Source: Larix sibirica (taxonomy: Eukaryota > Streptophyta > Pinopsida > Pinales > Pinaceae). Taken from it: a DNA stretch of 21,292 bases. Position numbers and translations under genes: made by a program. The notes under the pieces are model-generated. The model searched no databases, was not told where the DNA came from, and saw only the letters and a list, made by a program, of their open reading frames with translations. Location of the stretch: assembly GCA_004151065.3 (NCBI GenBank), contig NWUY0300021749.1, forward strand, positions 20,792-42,083, in the 5' to 3' direction. How positions within the stretch are numbered: position 1 is the first letter of the stretch; each line of letters starts with the position of its first letter. Below are positions 1 to 10,319 of the stretch, piece by piece.

Positions 1-639
1 GATGTAAAGGTATCGAGGTTTAAACTTTGTTTTTAAAGTAAGTAATGACCATGCAAAAGTATGCGTGAATGTAAAGGGGCTATGGGTATACCATAGTTGA
101 ACCTTGAACTGGAAGCAAAAACATTTGATTACACTATTATTCGAGTTTTGTTGAATGCTTGTACTATGGTGGATGGTACATTTAATACACCATCCTGGTT
201 GTGACTAGGATTTTATGGCCAACGATTGAAAGTGATCATATTCATTCATCAAGCATTGGGATTTGCAAGGTTTTAATTTAGGGTTTAATGTTTTGTTTGG
301 TGGTCCAAAACTTCATTAGTTGTTTGTTGTTGTGGGTCTATGAGCTCTGTGAGCAGAGACTTTGCTCATTCATGGTGTTTGTGTATCCTTTCAGTGATCT
401 ATGCTGAATTTGATAATGTATTCAACATAATTGGTGTTCTCCATGGTTATTACGAGGTTAGAGGCCACCACACACAGTCCTTGTGGTTGCTGCAACTAGA
501 ACAAAGACACTATGTCAACCTCGAGCTACCAAAATATAGGTAAATGAAATAGAACTTAATTCTATCTTTTAACATAGTTTATACTGCATTAATTTCATTA
601 TTACGAGTTCATAGTTTTAATGTTTAAACCTTCTTGTAG
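1..639. other. AT-rich non-coding stretch, no gene recognised
   Basis: No long reading frame and no recognised domain. A 67-codon open stretch on the plus strand (340-543) begins at an ATG but resembles no family I know. It ends next to a possible 5' splice site (AG then GTAAAT at about 539-545), so the sequence just before 540 could belong to an upstream exon of the blocks that follow. This is speculative. Confidence 0.4.
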
Positions 640-1018
640 GTAGTCGGATTGATAAGGGCACCAGGAGGAGCCGACCCCTGGCTTTGACAGTAATACCCCT
701 AGGTATGATCATCACCATTCTAACATCTAGTAAATTCATTAGTTATAGTTTGTTTGAAGTTTTCCATTTGGTCATTGGTTGCAGGTGGAGTGCTCCGGCG
801 AGGATGGCGACAGGGTCACCTCCTCCCGAGCCCGTGTCTTAAGATGCCAAGGTAAATAATTTGTTTACCTTTCATGTTGCAGCTTTAAAGCTTTTAAAAT
901 GAAACCCGTAGTTCTAATTGCATGCATGTTTTTCACTGTAGGTACCTTTGACAGGGCTTGGAAGATGCAGAAGGGTTTTTCAGTTTCTCTTGCGCCTTTG
1001 AGAGATACGTCAACTTGA
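640..1018 (+). other. Cluster of exon-like GC-rich blocks with GT-AG borders
   Basis: Three GC-rich blocks (640-702, 785-851 and 942 onward) sit in AT-rich DNA. Each is bordered by plausible plant splice signals: TTCTTGTAG before 640, AG|GTATGA after 702, TTGGTTGCAG before 785, AAG|GTAAAT after 851, and TTTCACTGTAG before 942. Two readings stay open across a junction. One joins blocks 1 and 2 and ends in a proline-rich tail, PPPEPVS, with a stop at 840-842. The other joins blocks 2 and 3 and stops at 1016-1018. They use different frames, so at most one is protein-coding as written. I do not recognise the product. It could be the 3' end of a degenerate gene or of a DNA transposon gene, or chance. 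Confidence 0.22.
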
Positions 1019-2690
1019 CCCATCCTTAGGGTTTGTGGTCTTCCAGCTAAGGGCTTTGCGCCCTCTTCTCCAGCATTAATTTTAAATGACCGTGTGTTAA
1101 TTATTTGTATAGTTTATAAACTAGAAGTTATAGTGCCATCGTAGATGGCTTATCCCCCATAATGTATTTTTAAAGTAGGGATTAAAATGTTGACAATGGA
1201 TTCCATTTACATGGGCTTATAGCCACAGATTGCGTGGTTGTGATATCCATTTGACGTTGTTATATAATTATATTTTAATATGACCCCCAGGGTCTTTCAC
1301 GATTTTTGTAAACAAAATCCATAATGATAATGTGGTTTTGTAAAATCATGTGGTTTTTTTTACTACTTTGGAAAGTTATTCTATTCTCTGCTGTGAAGTG
1401 TTTTAATTCGTAGTCATATGGATATAATTATGTTATAACCTTTGGTGTGTTTTGATCCTTGATCTAGATCTCTGTTGGTTCAAATATTTTGATTTGTTTA
1501 ACTATTAGCTAGTAATTGTAACTCTGTAATGGATCGAAGGTTTATACTACATACACTCAGAAATTGGTTAATGGTATAAGTAGGTAAATCAAGGGTTTAT
1601 ATTGCTATTACAGTATACCCATAATCTTTTGTAAATATATAGTGTAAATATGGGGTATAACTTACACTATTCGTGTGGGGTTGCATCCAACAATTTCCGA
1701 TCTGTGATGAGGTTTATGAAAACAAAAGAATATTCAAAAGTAAAGTTTACACAGTGGGGTAGGGTAATCGGCTGTAGCCGTTCTTTACTTTGTTCTTTGG
1801 CGATCTTTGGTAGTTACGTTGTAAGAGTTGGAACATATCTTCACTCTGTTTTTAAAATAAATATATAAATACACTATTCTTGAAATGAGAAATAGAGGTT
1901 CATTAGGAACATTACCAATGATTATCCTATGAAAATAGATGTAAACTTTGACAGAATGTTTTCATTTGAAAGTAAAAGAATGTAGACTTTGATACAATGG
2001 AAACGCTTATTTTAGAAAGATACGCTAAAAAGATAACTTCTAATTATAATAGAGATTTGTAAACTTGTACATGAACTCTTATAAATACTTGATAACCTAA
2101 TATGACAGAATATTGCAATCGAAAGATGATAGAGATATGTTCCCCGGATGCATAATATAACTCCTAAGTTTATTTAAATGCATACTAGAAACTCTACAAA
2201 GGGTTAGATGCGATTCATAAAGTAAAATAAAAACTCCTATTGTAAATAAATTGGAATAGTAGGAAGCAGAACAAGGAACCTGGAAGCACTCTTGGGAAAA
2301 CAAAAATGAAACATCTGTTCCTCCCAACCAACTCCTCTAGAAGCCAAGTCTCACTTGCTCTAGAACCCCCGAGCCTGATCACTGAACCGCAAGAGAAAAA
2401 TCCACTTAATGTGCAATCTCTTGCATTATTAGATTCAATCCCCATCCAATGCTAGCATCCTGCTGCTTATGGACATACTATTATATAGTATTTTTACTAG
2501 GGCTTGTTCATTTATGAGCCTCTTTCTCTTTAGCACTCAACTAAGANAGATGCCTCCTGCACCTTGAGTTCTCACTCAACAGCATCAGCCACTTGGATTT
2601 TCCTCTTGTGGGTCAGCTATCACTCATGCAACAACTATGTCATTTATGTCCCCCCCTCCAATGTTTTTTTTTTTAATAAAAGAATAATCC
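1019..2690. other. AT-rich intergenic DNA, no gene recognised
   Basis: No frame here resembles a known protein; the open stretches at 1650-1868 (plus) and 2097-2445 (minus) are short and of low-complexity composition. A 9-bp perfect inverted repeat lies at 1639-1670. One unresolved base (N) is at 2547. An 11-nt T run at 2664-2674, preceded on the minus strand by AT-rich sequence, could be the A tail of an old minus-strand retroposed fragment, but no flanking duplication was found. Confidence 0.45.
1639..1670. repeat. Short perfect inverted repeat (hairpin)
   Basis: ATAGTGTAA at 1639-1647 is the exact reverse complement of TTACACTAT at 1662-1670, with a 14-nt loop. There is no transposon-like duplication around it and no gene next to it. 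It may be a chance palindrome in AT-rich DNA. Confidence 0.4.
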
Positions 2691-2759
2691 ATTACATTAT
2701 TTTATTTTTAAACCCGATACTAGGTTGGTTCGATCCATATAGCAGTGGTACACAATATT

Positions 2760-3545
2760 GAGATGAACAAATTGTGCTGAAGAAAGACTTCTTATTGCAG
2801 GTACCCTTCCCAGATTCTCTTATTTTGCGTAGCCTGGCATGCATGTTTATCAAGAATCTAACACTACATGTCACACTATGCCAAAAATACAAGAGATCCG
2901 ATGCTGCTTGAGTAGCATAAGTAGCAACTTCCTGCAAGACATAGGAAAAAATGAAGACCAAAATCACAAAACCTAAGCGCTTACTAAGTTACTTAGTAAT
3001 TACTTATGAATTTGTGCTCTTGCATGAGCTTCTTATCACAATAATCAAAGAAAACTTATCTAATAAACTAGAGGCACACCCATTCCAAATGAACCTTCAT
3101 AGAGGTAGATAATATTTCAGCCACATGCTTTCTTCCACTCATGCTCTCAAGAATCACGATCTCATAATTATAAATGTCAAATTTTTCCATTAATGTCAAC
3201 TACTCAGTGCCATGTAGCCTCTACCTCATAAAAATTTTGTGGAAGCTAAAAACAAATGATTGGATTCGACCCTTCAGAAGATCAGATAAGAATAATCAAT
3301 ATATAAATTTATTGCGCAAACTTACATTGTTCCACAGCATCTGGTAGAAACATGGGTTTCTCCTTCGCGAAAGAATCTAGCCAATCCATAATCTCCTATT
3401 ATAGGATGAAATCTCTCATCTAGAAGTGCATTGCCATACTTGAAGTGCATTGCCATACTTGATCTCTCTGTAAATAATGCTAATGTTGGAGTCCTCCTGC
3501 AAATATGCAATCCTTCGTTGTGTACCCAGTATGATAAAATTCATA
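2760..3545 (-). pseudogene. Receptor-like kinase pseudogene (kinase domain, three exon remnants)
   Basis: Remnant of a plant Ser/Thr receptor-like kinase gene, most like cysteine-rich or related RLKs; such proteins are plasma-membrane receptors with a cytoplasmic kinase. Exon 1 (3545 to 3326) encodes a segment resembling IILGTxRGLAYL, the catalytic loop as YREIKYGN (family HRDIKxxN), an activation segment with GDYGLAR (family DFGLAR), then THVSTR and GT. It ends at a good 5' splice site (GTAAGT, 3325-3320). Exon 2 (about 3220 to 3071) gives GYMA followed by a decayed E-stop, then a segment matching the family's EKxDVYxxGIVxLExxSGRK, and stops at 3068-3070. Exon 3 starts at 2931 after TTTTTCCTATGTCTTGCAG and reads VATYATQAASDL, like the VALLCTQAxxxLRP segment. 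Only part of the kinase remains: no N-lobe, transmembrane segment or ectodomain was found. A 19-bp tandem duplication in the catalytic loop shifts the frame, and the catalytic Asp is Glu. The family call is firm; the subfamily is uncertain. Confidence 0.8.
3423..3460. repeat. 19-bp tandem duplication inside the kinase pseudogene
   Basis: GAAGTGCATTGCCATACTT occurs twice head to tail (3423-3441 and 3442-3460), both copies identical. The unit length is not a multiple of three, so it breaks the kinase frame at the catalytic loop; with one copy removed the flanking segments fall into one frame. Confidence 0.92.
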
Positions 3546-4194
3546 TATCATATAATATTACATATATTATTACAACTAACATGAAATAACTCCGTCACGG
3601 TAGTGAGGAAAGAGCTAATCCTTTGTTTAGTAAAGGATCATGGAGAAGGTGTGAGTGTAAAATTGAATTGATATATAAAATGTTTTATTTTTTAAAATTA
3701 AAGTAAATTTCATTGCGCCGAAATCAAAGTTTACGTTGTTTATGGATAAATGAAATAAAATTCTAAAGTTAATATAAATCAATATTAAATAAATTTATTT
3801 TATAAAGTTATTTAGTTATTTTAATTTAGTATATAACGTATTTTTTTTATAAATATAATGTTATAAATAATAAAATGTATGTGTATAAATTATCATAAAT
3901 TCATTTTAAATTGAATTTATTAAGTATTAAAAGGGATTTAATTTTTTGATGTGTATTTTTTTTTTGAAAAATTAAGATAAACAAATTTACATCTTAAGAA
4001 ATTTGATCTTTTATGTTAAGTTTTTAATTTTATTTTGTTTATAAAATTTAATTGTGATCTATGTTTTTGGATTATAAAAAGAATTTCTTTTCTTCTTTTG
4101 AAGATGGGTAGATTGTCCAACTGAAAGGTATGCTAATCTATAACATAGTCCAATCCAGAAACATAAATTACAATAAATAACTACTTACCACTTT
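3546..4194. other. Very AT-rich spacer
   Basis: Dominated by A and T runs, with many stops in all frames. I see no gene, RNA or repeat structure that can be supported. It ends at the LINE target-site duplication, so it is the left flank of the LINE insertion. Confidence 0.6.
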
Positions 4195-4208
4195 GAACAT
4201 TTGCAGTT
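4195..4208. repeat. Target-site duplication of the LINE, 3' side
   Basis: GAACATTTGCAGTT, identical over 14 bp to 10756-10769. It directly follows the LINE's short A tail when read on the minus strand. The bases just outside the 14 bp differ between the two copies, which fixes the duplication length. Confidence 0.93.
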
Positions 4209-4258
4209 TTTTCAAATAAAAAAAAGTAACTTGTTATTCAAAAAGAGATGAATCAAAG

Positions 4259-7200
4259 TTACATCATATGTGCTTTTCCATCTATCAGTTCACAAATATG
4301 ACAGAAACATAACGAAAAACACCCACGAATGGCAACAAAACATAACATAGTATTCCTGGTCTCCATACCTAGTCTATCATCGTTCATATTGCTGCCACTA
4401 CGAGGTTCTAAGGATAAAAGTTCAGTACAAACACTTCCTATCACCAAACATAAAATTAGAACAAATTTACCATGCCCATATTCCACCAGGGAACCCTCGA
4501 CGAATTCATCAAAACCCAGGCTACCGTCCATCATGCCCACAACAGATTTGGATAGAGCACCTGCATTAGTATTAAATTCACGATAGAGATGAGTGAATTT
4601 AATATCAACAAACTGAAGAATGGTATTGCGAATTCTGTCCATCCAATGCAAGAGTTGAATCACCTCCAGCCGAGCCTTTCCAGCAGCCCAATTAATGATC
4701 ACCAGTGAATCTCCATAAACCTGAAGCCTGTGAATCCTCCGAAGTCGAGGAAAATATAATAGCCCCCAAAGCGCCAATAGCTCCACTCTGGTATTAGTTC
4801 CCTTCCTAGTACAAAGCTTGATATGGTAAAGGTGGGTTGCATAAAGGTGGGCTGCATTTATAAATAGTACCATTCCTGCCCCACACCACCCGTTTAGCTG
4901 AGCTCCATCAAAAAAACCAACAGGGACCGAAAAGTCAAAGCAAGGAGGGACGATATATCTCTGCTTATTAACCACTTTTAGGTGGCCAAATTCTGAGGCA
5001 GACGCCAAGACTTTACAAACCACTTGATAGGTACCAATCTTAAAATATTGAAAAATGATATGGTTTCGATGCTTCCAAACTTCCCAGATAATGAATAACG
5101 GAAGTTCCACATACCCATACCTTCCCATAACCCAGTGCTCCAAGCAAGCCTGAAAACTAGTCTGCTCCCACGGAATCTTACATCTTAACAACTGCTGACA
5201 GGTTTCCCACATAGTGATGAAGAAGGGACAAGTTACAAACAAATGAGTCACCGATTCCTCATGCATCATACACAGTGGACATCTTCCTAGCCCCACAAAA
5301 CCCCTCTTATAGAGATTATCCCATGTTAATATACCATTTTTCCAGCACAACCATATGAAGCACTTCACCTTTAGAGGAATCCTCCAACGCCATAATTTAA
5401 GAGTGATCGGACATCTATTCACTGGAGCCCGAGATGTTACCAGAAAATCATAAACCGATTTAGCCGATATGGAGCCATTAGAGTTACCCCAATCCCAGAC
5501 TAAGCGATCGGGGGTTTTTGATATCAAGATGCTCGTAGCCCTCAGCTTACGAATATAGAGACTCCATTCCTCTGCCAACCGACCGGTTAGTTCAATATCA
5601 GTGGCACTCATCCAATAGTTAGCTGAATCCCGTGTCACCTCTGGATTATGTATCTGGGCCACGACCTCAATATTCTGATCATGAAGAGCCTTAATCAAAG
5701 TGGACGATAACTGAAAGTCCTCATCAATCCCAATGATGGGATCGATACCAATATAAGCCCAGATACCCCTGCCGATACTCCAAGATAGACCACATTTCAG
5801 AATGGGCAATTCATTATATAAGCCTTTCCAAATCTTCGAAGACTGCTTGCACAATGGAGGAGTATTCCGGAGCCATACAAAAGGGAGAGCATTCTTCAAA
5901 TATTTCTTCCTAATTACTTAAATCCAAAGAGTCGAGCCAAACAGAGCTCGCCACAAAGATTTTGCTCCCAGAGCATCATTAAACCAAAAAATATTCTTAA
6001 TACCCCATCCACCTACCCATTTGGGTAGAGTCAAATGCTTCCAGGCCACCAGATGATACTTAGTGCTCTTCAAATAACTAGCCTAGAGAAAATGGAACAT
6101 ACGTCACCTAATCACTTCCAGAATTGAATGAGGCACCATCGATAAGGACATCCAATATAACGGAAGCCCTTGCAGCACCGATTGAAGTAGGACTAACCGG
6201 CTCCCTAGAGACAAAAACCGATAGGCCCACACATTAATACGTTTCTCCACCCTGCTAATGAGCCAATTCCAGTCCACAACCAGATAACAATTAGGTTTAA
6301 GGACAAACCCCAGATAGCCGAGACCGTCCTGTAAGGCACTCCATTTGAAAGGAAAGAGTAGCCCCATGTCCAACCGCACCCCAGGGTCAGAACCCTCAGC
6401 ATAAAAGAAAGTTGATTTCTCTGGACTGACCAACATCTTGGAAGCCAAACAAAAAATATTTAGGATGTCCGAGAAAGCACGCCAATCCTGTAGCTTGCCT
6501 CTACCGAAGATCAACACATCATCTACAAAGAGAAAGTGAGTAATAAACAGTGCCAGCGCAATATTAACCCCCATGAACCTCTTCTCCTGCTTGGCAAAAA
6601 TAAGCAGAAGACTCAAACCTTCAATAATAAGTAGAAAAAGCAATGGTGACAAGGGGCAGCCTTGACGCAGTCCCCTTTCACCCTTAAAGAAACCATATGG
6701 GTGACCATTTACCATAAGAACAAAATTGACACTAGTGACACAGGCCATGACCCAACCAACAACATCCACTGGTAGGCTCGTCTGAATGAGGATGAAACGG
6801 AGGAAGGACCAGTCTACTCTATTGTAAGCTTTCATAAGATCCATTTTTAAGACCAGAGCATTCAAATTTTTCTGCTTAATAGAGTGGATCCCTTCTTGAG
6901 CCACTCCAATGGCGTCCAATATTTGCCTATTCGACAAAAAGCTGAACTATTCCATCGACAAACCAGAGTCTAAATAGGGCTTAATCCGGTTTGCTATGAT
7001 CTTTGATACCAACTTGTACATCAAATTACATAGAGAAATCAACCGGTATTCATTATAACAGGAGGGCTTATCCTTTTTGGGAATAAGAGTGATGAAATTC
7101 GAGTTCAGCTTAGCTGGGATGACTCCTTTGCTCCTTGATTCCTCCACAACCCGAAGAATGTCCATACCCATAAGGTCAAAAAAATGAAGGAAGAATTCGA

Positions 7201-8598
7201 CCGACCACCCATCCGGTCCAAAGCTTTTTGCCTTCTCAAAATGATTGAGAACCTCCTTAATTTCTTTCAAGGTAACAGGAGCACAGATAGATCCCGCAGC
7301 CTCGGGAGGAAAGATTCATGGATAATTCTGGATCACAGAGAGCTGTTCATATAGATTTCCCACATTTTCCTGATGATAAACCCCCTTAAAAAAATTCACC
7401 TCACCATCTTCCAACTCCCGCTGATTGTTAAGTATCAAACCTCCATCATCCTCTAACTGCCAGATGGCATTCCCATTCCTCCTCATATTTGCAAAGTTCT
7501 GAATTTTTTTGTATTGCTGTCCCCACACTTGATCCAAGTGGCATGACTCTTTAAGCGCCATTCTTCCTCTCCCCTTGCAAGGATGACACCCTTTTCCTGT
7601 TCTAGAGCCAATCTCCATTCTTTATACTCCAGATTGAAGACAGAGTCAACATTTTCTCCCATAACCTGTAATTGGAATTCAATATCACAAAGCTCCGCAA
7701 GCTGTTCTTCCTTAAAAACTTTTACCCATTTAATAACCTCAAAATGCAACCGGTTTAGTTTGGATACCAAATATAAGCACGTAAACCCAGAGTTATCCCT
7801 GGATAAGTCTGCCCATTTGTTACGAACCAAGTCACAAAATTTAGGCACCTCCAACCACATATGGTTGAACTTGAAGGGATAACTCACCTTCGACGAGCCA
7901 AGATCTACCTCCAAGAAGAAAGGCTTATGGTCTGAAATACCAGTAGCCATAGACCAACTTCTGAATTTTCCAAAACAATTACATAGATCTTCTGCGATCA
8001 AGAACCGATCCAGATGCTTCGCGCACCCCAACTTTCCAACACGTCCATTACTCCAAGTAGGAGTCATAACCGCCAGTACCACATCGAGCAAGCCAACAGC
8101 CTCAAAGGAATCCTGGAAGAATTCCACGATAGGATCCACTTTACAATTTGATCCCCAAACCTCATCTGCAGAAAGTGTGAAGTTTAAATCACCAGCCACG
8201 ATCAAAGAGGGATCATTAAGTACCCCACTTTGAAAAATACCATCCCAAAATCTCTCCTTGTACGAATACGACCCATACACATTTAAAATTCGCATAGGTC
8301 TATCCAATTCCATCAGTTTCCCTTCCAAAAGAATACCTGCAGTCACTGTAGACGCATTAAACTGAGCACATAAAGGGTTCCATGCCGACAGCAACCCCCC
8401 AGACAAACCCTCCAAGTCAGACCCACAGCAATTCCAGTTCGGTAGGATTTAAAAAAAGGACTCACATGCTTGTATAAAAGAAACCATGGTTTCTTGTAGA
8501 AGTATAATATCAGGCTTCGACAACAAAAACAAACGCTTCAAGGCAATTCTTTTAGGTCCATTGCCAAACCCTCGCACGTTCAGGGAGAGAATGAGCAT
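4259..8598 (-). pseudogene. LINE ORF2: endonuclease - reverse transcriptase - RNase H polyprotein, disrupted
   Basis: It would nick target DNA and copy the LINE RNA from the nick. I take ATG 8598-8596 as the start because it overlaps the ORF1 stop and opens directly into the endonuclease (SLNVRG, then LLQET). Further endonuclease motifs are GDLN, LDRF and SDHKP. RT shows GPDG, LIPKKDKP, KMDLMKAYNRVDW (motif A), GLRQGCPLSP, and FVDD at 6518-6529 (motif C). A Cys-rich segment near 5250-5390 (CPLC, THLF, CPF) is the zf-RVT region. The RNase H segment has Asp at 4907-4909 (FFDGA), Glu at 4781-4783 (VELLAL) and Asp at 4709-4711 (YGDS), but Gly at 4559-4561 where the last Asp is expected. In-frame stops lie at 8449-8451, 7316-7318, 6947-6949, 6104-6106, 6083-6085 and 5918-5920. 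A 1-nt deletion near 7503 shifts the frame. Otherwise one frame runs throughout, about 1446 codons, normal for the family. Confidence 0.94.
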
Positions 8599-8600
8599 TA
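8596..8600 (-). promoter_or_regulatory. UAAUG stop-start overlap between LINE ORF1 and ORF2
   Basis: Read on the minus strand, 8600-8596 is TAATG: the ORF1 TAA (8600-8598) shares its last base with the ORF2 ATG (8598-8596). This is the geometry used for termination-reinitiation in the silkworm LINE SART1. It suggests that ORF2 was translated by ribosomes that had just finished ORF1. The geometry is seen directly; the mechanism is inferred. Confidence 0.75.
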
Positions 8601-10319
8601 AGACCCTTCCACATGAGGGCAACTTGCTCTAAGGGCCTCAAGGTAAGATGGAGAGTTGACAAAGGACAGAACCCTACCCACCAACGTCATATCCGATAGC
8701 CTAGGGTTTTCAAAAGAGAAAGGAATCTTCGAATCCGGGTCTGGTTTCGGACGTGAGCCTTTTTTGTCTCGTTTCTTCCGAACAGTAACATTTCTGGATC
8801 GAATAAATGCTATAGGAGTCACATCATCCCCACCCTGTAACGACGAGAAGACCGGAATTGAGCTAGCACCCGGGACAGGGGTAACGACCGAGGGGTCTAA
8901 GTTGGCATTGGGAGATACCCCATCCGTCATACCCATATACAAGGGCTTAGTGGGAAAACCGCGAGCCCGAGGAGACTCCAGTCCATCAGTATAAGCCCCA
9001 GACATATCAGGGAGTAGGGAGGTATCCAAAACCGGGACAGGAGAAACAACCACCTCATCGCTATTACCAGTTGGGGAAGAGATAGGAGAAACAACACCAA
9101 TAGACGTACAACCATGGGGTCCATCCCCCGACACCTGACCAGCATCACCCAACAATGAAAAATAAGCATCCTCTTCCCCGTATAACAGTGAAATAAACTC
9201 CGTCTTAGGAATGAACTTTTGTAAAACAGAGAGAGAGTTTCGTAACTTACCAAAGCTTTCCAACGCCAACGAATGGTCCAATGGAACCGAATGTAAGAGA
9301 AAGGAATCAGAGTCCCCCGAGCAACTTCCATCCACCGAAGGTTCTGTGTTGCATACCTCCGTCCCGGGATAAGAATTCTGAAGGTGACCTGTGCCATCGC
9401 AACCAAAGCATCGAAACGACAGACGCCAATAATCCAACGTTTGGGTGAAACTACCCTCACTGCAAGAAACCTCAACTTCCGTCGGTAACCCCTGTGTAAC
9501 ATCCACTTCTACTAACATACGCAGCGCCCAACGGTCAACCGCCATCAGGGTTGCCTCCTCTACTAAAATAAAACGACCCAAAGTGTTCACCACCGATAAG
9601 AAACCCCCGAAAGAACAACACTGCAGTGGAAAGCCTGACAGAATTACCCACAGGTTTCGTTTAGTCAACTTCTCCTTCCATGGATTGAAACCAGAGTGCC
9701 AGCACGTAAAAACCAATGTACCAACCTCGATGACCCAGAACCGACCTTCAATCTCCTGCAAACTATCCTCCGTGAGAAAATGGAAACTATACCATCCATT
9801 TTCCAGCAGTGTAACCCGCGGAATATAGTTAATAATGGGCTTCCAATAGTTTGCCATCCATGCTAAGATCTCAGGTCGAGACATACGAATAAACTCGAAC
9901 CTACCCAAGAGGGTCCGTTTCGAGAGGCCGATCACCATATCAAATGTTACAGCTTTCCCCATAATACACGAAGGTTTTTTCAAACTAGCCCTTTCCAGTT
10001 TAATCTTCCTCTGCCGCCTTGCATTCGCCCCCGACAACAGCCGACCAGGTCTCCCCGGTTCCTTGTTCTGAATATCAGTTCGAGCTTTACAGTGAGAACT
10101 ACCACCAGTATCATCCGTCAAACTAGCCAGAGAAAGAAACCCAGGAACCTGTATGTCCTTACATGAAAATTCCACTAGTACATTTGGATTAACCCTAACA
10201 CTGTCCCTAAAGTTTTGGGAGGGGCATCGCTCATTCCTCAAGGCACCAGGTGTGCCCGTATCCCCACCAGATGTGACACCCACACCATGTCCTGAAAGTG
10301 ACACTCTAGAAGGTGACAT
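8598..10319 (-). CDS. LINE ORF1: nucleic-acid-binding protein (DUF4283, degenerate zinc knuckle), open
   Basis: Open for 573 codons, from ATG 10319-10317 to TAA 8600-8598. A GTG one codon upstream is not a credible start in a plant. ORF1 proteins coat LINE RNA and form the particle that carries it to the target. A basic segment (about residues 100-115) comes first. The DUF4283-like domain follows (about residues 125-280), recognisable from LGRFEFIRM, RFWVIEVG, WHSGFNPWKE, WVILSGFPLQC and LGRFI. A zinc knuckle comes next at 9369-9410, C-x2-C-x4-H, whose fourth ligand is Tyr, not Cys. The C-terminal half is Ser/Pro-rich and acidic, with a basic patch (VRKKRDKKGSRPK) near the end. No internal stop is present, unlike ORF2. 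ORF2 begins within the last base of its stop codon. Whether the protein is made or stable is unknown; the open frame may simply reflect limited age. Confidence 0.88.
   Translation of the reverse strand: MSPSRVSLSGHGVGVTSGGDTGTPGALRNERCPSQNFRDSVRVNPNVLVEFSCKDIQVPGFLSLASLTDDTGGSSHCKARTDIQNKEPGRPGRLLSGANARRQRKIKLERASLKKPSCIMGKAVTFDMVIGLSKRTLLGRFEFIRMSRPEILAWMANYWKPIINYIPRVTLLENGWYSFHFLTEDSLQEIEGRFWVIEVGTLVFTCWHSGFNPWKEKLTKRNLWVILSGFPLQCCSFGGFLSVVNTLGRFILVEEATLMAVDRWALRMLVEVDVTQGLPTEVEVSCSEGSFTQTLDYWRLSFRCFGCDGTGHLQNSYPGTEVCNTEPSVDGSCSGDSDSFLLHSVPLDHSLALESFGKLRNSLSVLQKFIPKTEFISLLYGEEDAYFSLLGDAGQVSGDGPHGCTSIGVVSPISSPTGNSDEVVVSPVPVLDTSLLPDMSGAYTDGLESPRARGFPTKPLYMGMTDGVSPNANLDPSVVTPVPGASSIPVFSSLQGGDDVTPIAFIRSRNVTVRKKRDKKGSRPKPDPDSKIPFSFENPRLSDMTLVGRVLSFVNSPSYLEALRASCPHVEGS
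9369..9410 (-). other. Degenerate CCHC zinc knuckle in ORF1
   Basis: The segment reads CFGCDGTGHLQNSY, fitting C-x2-C-x4-H-x4-C except that the last ligand is Tyr (codon TAT at 9371-9369). One G-to-A change from TGT would explain it. Loss of one ligand should weaken zinc binding. Confidence 0.85.

Noticed and set aside
2664-2674. T run as the A tail of a minus-strand retroposed copy
   Set aside because: No flanking duplication found, and the neighbouring kinase remnant keeps introns, so it is not a processed copy. Left unassigned.
4329-4586. 85-codon plus-strand open stretch opposite the LINE RNase H region
   Set aside because: Antisense shadow of ORF2.
8927-9502. 191-codon minus-strand frame overlapping ORF1
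   Set aside because: Lies in another frame of ORF1; ORF1 has the recognisable DUF4283 and zinc-knuckle content, and this frame has none.
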